From: Zeus faber
Taxonomy: Eukaryota > Chordata > Actinopteri > Zeiformes > Zeidae
Direction of reading: 5' to 3'
Length of the DNA: 64,000 nucleotides
Assembly (NCBI GenBank): GCA_960531495.1
Contig: OY482855.1
Span: 1,054,001-1,118,000, forward strand
Positions 58,214 to 64,000 of this stretch are shown here, one piece after another. A program made the translations under genes and the position numbers. Positions within the stretch are counted from its first letter, which is position 1. Every line of letters starts with the position of its first letter. A model generated the notes under the pieces. That model saw only the letters and a list, made by a program, of their open reading frames with translations. It searched no databases and had not been told where the DNA came from.

Positions 58214-59482
58214 ATGACCGATCACATTGAAACAAACTCTGCGACCGGGAAAATGGATCACGTACGGCTGAATGAAGAAGCAAACGTACCAAAAGGTGGC
58301 GGCGAAGCAGACAGAAGCTATGGAAAAGAGCTTACAGTCTGTGTGGAACTGCAAGGGGAGGAAAGTATTACGACGACGGAATTGATGAAGAACGTGCGAG
58401 AGCTCTGCGGCGGTTTACTAGCTTGCCGCACCACCGGAGATCGACGATACGAACTTACAATGAGTGACCAAAGAGGGAAAGATCGCCTGCTGGAGGGATT
58501 CAAGATTGGAGAGGTAAGAATAATAGCCAGAGAATTGAGGAATGACGAGATGGTCGTTTCCTTCCTCAACCTCCCGGCTTATATTACTGACGACGAAATA
58601 CTGGGGAAGCTACATGGTTGGGGCGTGTCGGCCACCTCGCCGATTAAGCGCAGAATGTGGCCAGGAACCCGTATTGCGGACGGTACACGGTTTATGAGAG
58701 TAAAATTCAATAAATTAGTTCAGAGTCTTCCATACTCTGCAAAGTTTCACACTGCCATAGGGCCAGAGTACTTCCGCGTCATTCACGATAGACAATCAAA
58801 GGTCTGCCGCCTCTGTATACAGCCTGGACATATCCTACGGGAATGTCCGGAGTTCTTCTGTCGCAAATGTGGATTGCAAGGACACTTTGCGAGAGAGTGC
58901 CAAAGTGCCAAGAAATGTGACCTGTGTCATAACACTTGGAATGAATGTGACTGCAATAAGAGCGAGGAGGACGGCGGCGCTCCGCTGGTGACGACGGCCG
59001 CTTCAACCGATAGGCAAGGCGAACTGCATAGCGAGGATGAAAATAAAATGGAGACTGAGACGGGGCAGGCGGATGTGAGGGATGAAACTCAACCTGCAGT
59101 GGCGGGTAGTATGAACCAAGCAAGCGAGGTGAGGCTAGATCTGAGCCCCGGCTCTGACGAGGAGAGCGGAGCGAGACGAGGAGCGAGGCTGAAGGCGGAG
59201 GTGGGAGGGGAGGTGCTAGCCTTGGGAGTGGGCCCCACCCCCGCTCCTACCCCGCTGCTGCTGAAGCAAATCAGAGATCCTGCATCTGAGATGGGAATGA
59301 TGAATAGGTCATCATCTCAGTCCCAGCCCCTCCAGCGACTGCCTCTTGATAACCTGATCTCAAGTGCAAGTGAGGCCGAATCCGAGATAGACTTGTCTCA
59401 TATGAACAGAATTGGGAAAAGGCTAAGTGAAAAGCAGATGAGAAGGAGAAGCAAGAGAAACAAAGACAGACTTAATAACTAA
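58214..59482 (+). CDS. Tx1-type LINE ORF1 protein, nucleic-acid binding
   Basis: ORF1 would coat the element RNA to make the retrotransposition particle. I chose the ATG at 58214 (MTDHIETNSATGK); an in-frame ATG at 58160 adds 18 codons of Pro-rich sequence from the C-rich 5' UTR and looks less likely. The protein has 422 residues. A folded N-terminal part (MVVSFLNLPAYITDDEILGK, like an RRM-type strand-helix segment) precedes CCHC knuckles at 198-211 (C-x2-C-x4-H-x4-C) and 216-229, and a third Cys cluster at 235-247 (CDLCHNTWNECDC). The second half is acidic, then Ser/Pro-rich, with a very basic C-terminus (QMRRRSKRNKDR). The stop TAA at 59480-59482 directly abuts an ATG in another frame, followed 37 bases later by the ORF2 ATG. 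Confidence 0.88.
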   Translation: MTDHIETNSATGKMDHVRLNEEANVPKGGGEADRSYGKELTVCVELQGEESITTTELMKNVRELCGGLLACRTTGDRRYELTMSDQRGKDRLLEGFKIGEVRIIARELRNDEMVVSFLNLPAYITDDEILGKLHGWGVSATSPIKRRMWPGTRIADGTRFMRVKFNKLVQSLPYSAKFHTAIGPEYFRVIHDRQSKVCRLCIQPGHILRECPEFFCRKCGLQGHFARECQSAKKCDLCHNTWNECDCNKSEEDGGAPLVTTAASTDRQGELHSEDENKMETETGQADVRDETQPAVAGSMNQASEVRLDLSPGSDEESGARRGARLKAEVGGEVLALGVGPTPAPTPLLLKQIRDPASEMGMMNRSSSQSQPLQRLPLDNLISSASEAESEIDLSHMNRIGKRLSEKQMRRRSKRNKDRLNN

Positions 59483-59519
59483 ATGTCGAAAATCATACTC
59501 TCTTCTCAGTGTGACTCTT

Positions 59520-62500
59520 ATGATTAGCTTCACTTCTCTAAATGCTAACGGCCTGCGCTCAAAATCGAAAATAGATTCTGTACTGCAAACTTTGAACTCG
59601 GATGTAGTCTGCCTGCAAGAAACTTGGTGGGACCAGGAGCATCACGACTATGTGGCGAACCAGAGAAACAAGCAGGTATTTTCAAACCACGGGTCAGCAA
59701 GATCATGCGGGGTGGCAATCATATCTAAGATTGCTTTAGGCATGAGTGCTGAAGAGATATACAAAGACGATCAAGGCAGAGTATTAATTGTAGATTTTTC
59801 ACTTAATAAACAACGATATAGAATAATTAACATATATGCACCAAACAATGAAAATCATAGAAAGCAGTTTTTTATTGAATTAAAGAAATGGTACGGAAAC
59901 AATGTAATAATAACTGGAGACTTTAATGTGGCTCTAACAAAAATGGACGTGTCAGTAAACAATACCTTCAAGAGTGACGCCAGTCGAACAACCCTAATGA
60001 ATTTGATAAATCACCATAACCTAGTAGAAATGTGGAGAATCTCAAACCCTTTGAAGCGGGACTTCTCGAGAAGGCAGATTGTAAAGGGGGTCCTCAAACA
60101 GTCCAGAATCGATCTCTGTCTGGCTTCCTCCAGCATTATCAGAGACATTAACAAAATTAAATATGAGTTCAATAGCTGGAGCGATCACGCATCTTTATAT
60201 TGGCAATTAGGGGACGATGGAAGGCCCAGAGGTGGGGGCATCTGGTGCTTCAATGCCAGTCTCCTTGAGGACCAAACCTTCAAAAAAAAGATAAGGAATC
60301 TACTGAGCAATATAACAGATGAATTAGCTGTAGAAGGAAACTACATTAAATCATGGGACGATGTAAAAAGACGAATTAAGAGAGCCTGTATAAATTATAG
60401 TAAAGAGAAAGGATGGCGGGAAGGAATGGAGGAGAGAACATTAAGGGACCTCCTCGCAAAAGAAATTACATTACTTGACCATGACCCTGACAGAAGTTGT
60501 GCAAAATTTGAAGAATATGAAGCTAAACTTCACTCTTTTGAAAAGAAAAGATGCATAGGAGCAGCTGTTAGAAGTAGATTTAAAAATATCACAGATGGGG
60601 AGAAATGTACAGCTTTTTTCCTTGGCCTAGAAAAAAAAAACCAAAACAAAGCCAGAATGGGTCCGATTGAAAATAGTAAGGGGGAAATAATAGTTGAGCA
60701 GGAAGACATACTGGACGAAATACATAGGTATTACGAGAACCTCTTTACTAGTAACAGCTCCAATCCAAAACAAACTAAAGAAATACTGGAATGTATTGAT
60801 AGGGAAATAAATCACATCGACAAAGAAGAGTGCGACACGGTAATCACATTAGCGGAAGTAGAACTGGCAATAGATGGACTAAATAAGAACAAAAGCCCAG
60901 GCCCAGACGGAATCTCGACAGAGTTCTACCAGTGCTTCAAAGCCCAGCTGGCCCCCTTGCTGCTAAAACTTTACGCTAGTATTAGAGTAAACCAGACAAC
61001 TCCGGACTCCCTCACAAAAGGTATCATCACAATTGTATTTAAGAATAAAGGATGCCGGAACCAACTGAAAAACTATAGGCCAATTAGCCTACTCAATTCA
61101 GATTATAAGATTCTGGCAAAAATTCTGGCTAATAGACTTAAAGCAGTAATAGGCTCAATCATCAGCAATACGCAAACTTACAGTATCCCAGGCAGAGATA
61201 TTACAGACTCCATCAATACAATTAGGGATACAGTAAAAACAATGACTATGCAGAGGGGCCTGCTGCTTGGAGTAGACCTAGAAAAAGCTTTTGACAGGGT
61301 TGAGCATCCGTTCCTCTGGTCCGTAATGGAAAAGTTCGGCTTCGGAGCAAAGTTCATCGATTGGATCAAGGTGTTATATCGAAGTGCGAGTAGCAGGGTG
61401 AAATGCAACGGACTTCTCACCAGGGACATTCGGATCGAGAGGTCTGTGAGACAGGGATGCCCCCTTTCAGCTCTGCTATACACCCTGGTCGCAGAACCCC
61501 TCGCACTCCTAATACTGAAAGACAAAAATATAAAAGGTATCTTAACGCCAAATGGCAACAAAACTAAAATAGTCCAATATGCAGACGACATTAATATCAT
61601 GGTCTCGGATGGTGACAGCATAGACCATGTCTTCAAACACCTAGGGGCCTATGAGAAAGCCTCTGGCGCAAGAATCAATAAAGAAAAATCTGCAATAATG
61701 TTCTGCGGTAAGAATCAAAAAACGATAAACAAATGGGGCCTTAAAGAGACCACAGGGTGCAGAGAAATCTTGGGTGTGTACATTGGGAAAGACGAGAGTG
61801 AAGCAAGAGATAAAACATGGAAGAGTGTGATAATTAAAATACAGTGTACCTTGAACCTGTGGAGGGCGAGGGGGCTTAGTCTAAAAGGAAAGGTAATAGT
61901 ATCTAATGCCTTAGTGCTGTCAAAAATTAATCATGCTTTGGGAACCTGTGAGCTGCCCGATTGGGCACTAAATTCATTGAACGGTGAGATATCCTCCTTT
62001 CTTTGGAAGGGTAAGGGAAATATGATCGCCCACAGGACGTTAATTGCTAATAAACGGGAGGGGGGATTAGGGCTGATTGACATTGGTGCCAAAAGAGACG
62101 CACTGAGGGTTAAATTGATAGGGAAATTCTTGGATTCGACCAGGCAGTATCCCTGGGAGGACGCACTCGCAGGCTACCTGGCGGAGTTTGGGGAGAGGAG
62201 CAAATACAATCTCTGTACCCACTACCCCAGAAAAACCTACAGTGGCCTGCCGGGCTTCTACCAGGAGGTGCTGGAGGCATGGGGAAGGATACTCCCCCAC
62301 CTCAGACCCGAGTGCAGTAAAAAAGAGCATGTGCTGCAGTTACCTTTCCTCTCGAATCCATGCTTCACCTATAATGGGAGAAACCTCGTCAGCAGTCACT
62401 TGACGGCAGCAGGCCTAACAAGAGTGGGACAGGTGACCGACCACAAAGGGAACTTTGATACAGGGAATGTACTTTGGGAATTAGACAGATGGAAGGTGCA

Positions 62501-63314
62501 ATACAGGGAAAAACTGATTGTCTCTTTCGGGGAAAAATTTGATCAAAGCCTACGACCTGAGTGGCGAGGCATGCTCAAAGAGAAAGGACCCAAGGTGCAG
62601 GATGATGCCCTGAACTTCCTCCTGTGCCTTAGAGGAAAATTCCCCACCATCCAATCAGTGAAAACCAGAGACTGGTATAGATTACTCATTTCAAAGATTG
62701 TGACAATTCCAGCTTCAGAAAAGGCCTGGTCAAGGATATTTCCTGGCTATTCAATTAGAAATATATGGAACAACATGGAAATCCCTTTTGCCACATCAGC
62801 CATCTTCCACCTGGATTTCAAGATAAGGCACAGGAGGATTTTTACTGGCATCATCCTGCATCAAATACACAAAGACTTGCACAAGAGGGAGTGTGCGGTC
62901 TGCATGGAAGAAGCAGAAGACATTGAGCACCTGTTCCTTAGGTGCACGGCCCTCACGAACTATAGGGAGAGGGTCAAGAGCCTACTGGTGGAACATTGTG
63001 GCCTTAGGAGACTAACAGGGCTTACATGGGACTGGGCCTACATGTTTGGCCCCCCCCCCAAAACAAAGAGTCCAACGGAAAACTTACTGATAAACACTGT
63101 GCTGGCATTTGCCAGGCGCGCAACATGGACAAGAAGGAACTTGGCACTATATGAGGGTAGAGACGTAAGCATACAAAGCCTCTTTGGAAACTCACTAAAA
63201 GCCCACCTATCGTTGGTATATGGAGGAAACAAAGACCTTTTTGTAAGCCAATTCATGCAACAAACTACCCTACTCCAGGAAACTGAATGCCACTCTCTCT
63301 CCTTCGCATTCTGA
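59520..63314 (+). CDS. Tx1-type LINE ORF2: endonuclease, reverse transcriptase, C-terminal zinc motif
   Basis: Complete 1,264-residue replicase. The start is the first ATG after ORF1 in this frame (MISFTSLNANGL); a GTG lies three codons upstream. The AP-like endonuclease (about 1-235) has N10, E34 in LQETWW, D134 and N136 in ITGDFNV, D198 in SRIDLCL, and S221-D222-H223. The RT (about 440-760) has PGPDGISTEFYQ, YRPISLLNSDYKILAKILA, GVDLEKAFDRVEH (first Asp), RQGCPLSALLY and the YADD box at 687-690. The C-terminal region holds a C-x2-C-x8-H-x4-C zinc motif at 1125-1142 (CAVCMEEAEDIEHLFLRC). No stop or frameshift was found, so it may still be active. Family-level placement rests on domain order and motif style. 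An insertion preference for this satellite is inference. Confidence 0.92.
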   Translation: MISFTSLNANGLRSKSKIDSVLQTLNSDVVCLQETWWDQEHHDYVANQRNKQVFSNHGSARSCGVAIISKIALGMSAEEIYKDDQGRVLIVDFSLNKQRYRIINIYAPNNENHRKQFFIELKKWYGNNVIITGDFNVALTKMDVSVNNTFKSDASRTTLMNLINHHNLVEMWRISNPLKRDFSRRQIVKGVLKQSRIDLCLASSSIIRDINKIKYEFNSWSDHASLYWQLGDDGRPRGGGIWCFNASLLEDQTFKKKIRNLLSNITDELAVEGNYIKSWDDVKRRIKRACINYSKEKGWREGMEERTLRDLLAKEITLLDHDPDRSCAKFEEYEAKLHSFEKKRCIGAAVRSRFKNITDGEKCTAFFLGLEKKNQNKARMGPIENSKGEIIVEQEDILDEIHRYYENLFTSNSSNPKQTKEILECIDREINHIDKEECDTVITLAEVELAIDGLNKNKSPGPDGISTEFYQCFKAQLAPLLLKLYASIRVNQTTPDSLTKGIITIVFKNKGCRNQLKNYRPISLLNSDYKILAKILANRLKAVIGSIISNTQTYSIPGRDITDSINTIRDTVKTMTMQRGLLLGVDLEKAFDRVEHPFLWSVMEKFGFGAKFIDWIKVLYRSASSRVKCNGLLTRDIRIERSVRQGCPLSALLYTLVAEPLALLILKDKNIKGILTPNGNKTKIVQYADDINIMVSDGDSIDHVFKHLGAYEKASGARINKEKSAIMFCGKNQKTINKWGLKETTGCREILGVYIGKDESEARDKTWKSVIIKIQCTLNLWRARGLSLKGKVIVSNALVLSKINHALGTCELPDWALNSLNGEISSFLWKGKGNMIAHRTLIANKREGGLGLIDIGAKRDALRVKLIGKFLDSTRQYPWEDALAGYLAEFGERSKYNLCTHYPRKTYSGLPGFYQEVLEAWGRILPHLRPECSKKEHVLQLPFLSNPCFTYNGRNLVSSHLTAAGLTRVGQVTDHKGNFDTGNVLWELDRWKVQYREKLIVSFGEKFDQSLRPEWRGMLKEKGPKVQDDALNFLLCLRGKFPTIQSVKTRDWYRLLISKIVTIPASEKAWSRIFPGYSIRNIWNNMEIPFATSAIFHLDFKIRHRRIFTGIILHQIHKDLHKRECAVCMEEAEDIEHLFLRCTALTNYRERVKSLLVEHCGLRRLTGLTWDWAYMFGPPPKTKSPTENLLINTVLAFARRATWTRRNLALYEGRDVSIQSLFGNSLKAHLSLVYGGNKDLFVSQFMQQTTLLQETECHSLSFAF

Positions 63315-63449
63315 TAGGATAGAGAATGGGAGAAAAAGGGAAAACATGTATTTCCCAAGTGTTTAAAAATGTTTTCTTGGCATAATTGTTACTGTTGATG
63401 ATTCTGTATTTTTATATTAAAAAAAAAAAAAAAACAAAAAAAAAAAAAA

Positions 63450-64000
63450 CATGTATTTATTGAGTTATGATCATTTTCATCATAGTGTGCACATGTGGGA
63501 AAAAACGCATTTTCAGCCGATTTAAACGTCGAAAAGGGGAATTGCTTGAACGCTTCAGTCATTACTCTGTGTGACAGTGTCAGACAGTTTAAATACAATG
63601 GTGAACTAGTATATGCTGCTGAAGCGTTGTTTGTCAAACAGTTTTAGGCCCATACAACATGTATTTGTCGAGGTATGAGCATTTTCAGAACATTGGACGG
63701 TTTGCTGTCTAGCTGAATTAGAGAAACACCGAACCATTGTCTCTTCAGAGGGGAATGATTCAGAATGCTGCAGTACAGCATAGAAAATTTATTAATATGA
63801 TGAACTATTATGTGATCTTAAGTGTTTCTCACAGATTTCTAGGCCCATCTAACATGTATTTGTGGAGTTATGATCATTTTCATCATTATGTGTACGTGTG
63901 GGAAAAAACGCATTTTCAGCCGATTTAAACGTCGAAAAGGGGAATTGGTTAAACGCTTCAGTCATTACTCTGTGTGACAGTGTCAGACAGTTTAAATACA
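63450..64000. repeat. Satellite array, block 3
   Basis: Resumes with an A monomer (CATGTATTTATTGAGTTATG), then a B monomer (63658-63851) and another A monomer running off the window edge. The array therefore extends beyond the window. Confidence 0.95.

Larger units (their letters stand above)
58010..63449 (+). mobile_element. L1/Tx1-type LINE, copy 2, both ORFs complete
   Basis: Full-length element of about 5.44 kb: 5' UTR 58010-58213, ORF1 58214-59482, ORF2 59520-63314, 3' UTR, and an interrupted A run at 63419-63449. ORF1 with several CCHC knuckles, and an ORF2 with AP endonuclease, YADD reverse transcriptase and C-terminal zinc motif, fit the Tx1 branch of the L1 superfamily. Satellite resumes directly at CATGTATTTATTGAG. 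There is no target duplication; about 16-18 bases of monomer are missing. It entered the array within an A monomer at the same position as copy 1. Confidence 0.9.

Overview
The window looks like repeat-dense, probably heterochromatic, chromosomal DNA of a teleost fish. No intact host gene is visible. The evidence is the repertoire of mobile elements: a tRNA-derived SINE with the conserved 3' segment common in fish, a fish-type Ty3/Gypsy gag, an L2/CR1-type LINE, two L1/Tx1-type LINEs, a class I (gamma/epsilon-like) endogenous retrovirus, hAT remnants and large satellite arrays. The species cannot be named from the sequence.

Layout, left to right. 1-9450 is a purine-rich minisatellite built on GAAA/GATT units, with large internal duplications. 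9653-12038 is a deleted Ty3/Gypsy element with a 5-bp target duplication. 12.0-14.5 kb is mostly unassigned. 14.5-18.5 kb holds degraded exons (a SANT/Myb-like domain and an SGNH-hydrolase-like domain), interrupted by a long inverted-repeat MITE and a SINE fragment. About 18.9-29.8 kb is one endogenous retrovirus on the minus strand. Its order, right to left, is LTR edge, tRNA-Trp primer-binding site, long leader with a SINE insertion, gag, amber stop, pol, and env-like scraps split by a palindromic repeat. It has many frameshifts and stops and has lost the protease active site. 30.0-36.3 kb has another copy of the palindromic repeat, a hAT transposase C-terminus with a hAT-like terminus, and possible orphan exons.

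From about 36.3 kb to the right edge the base layer is a satellite of roughly 200-bp monomers in two classes (A about 206-208 bp, B about 196 bp, plus A/B chimeras). Two copies of one L1/Tx1-type LINE lie inside the array, at 42606-51550 and 58010-63449. The right copy has both ORFs complete. The left copy carries a 3.5-kb L2-type LINE with a complete 971-codon ORF inside its ORF1, plus nonsense changes in ORF1 and ORF2. The two copies share the same satellite junction and the same rare variants in the upstream monomer. This implies that one block of array plus LINE was duplicated, and that the L2 element arrived afterwards.

The genes do not form a cellular pathway; they are replication modules of independent mobile elements. 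The parts that could still work are ORF1+ORF2 of the right Tx1-type LINE and the ORF of the nested L2 element.
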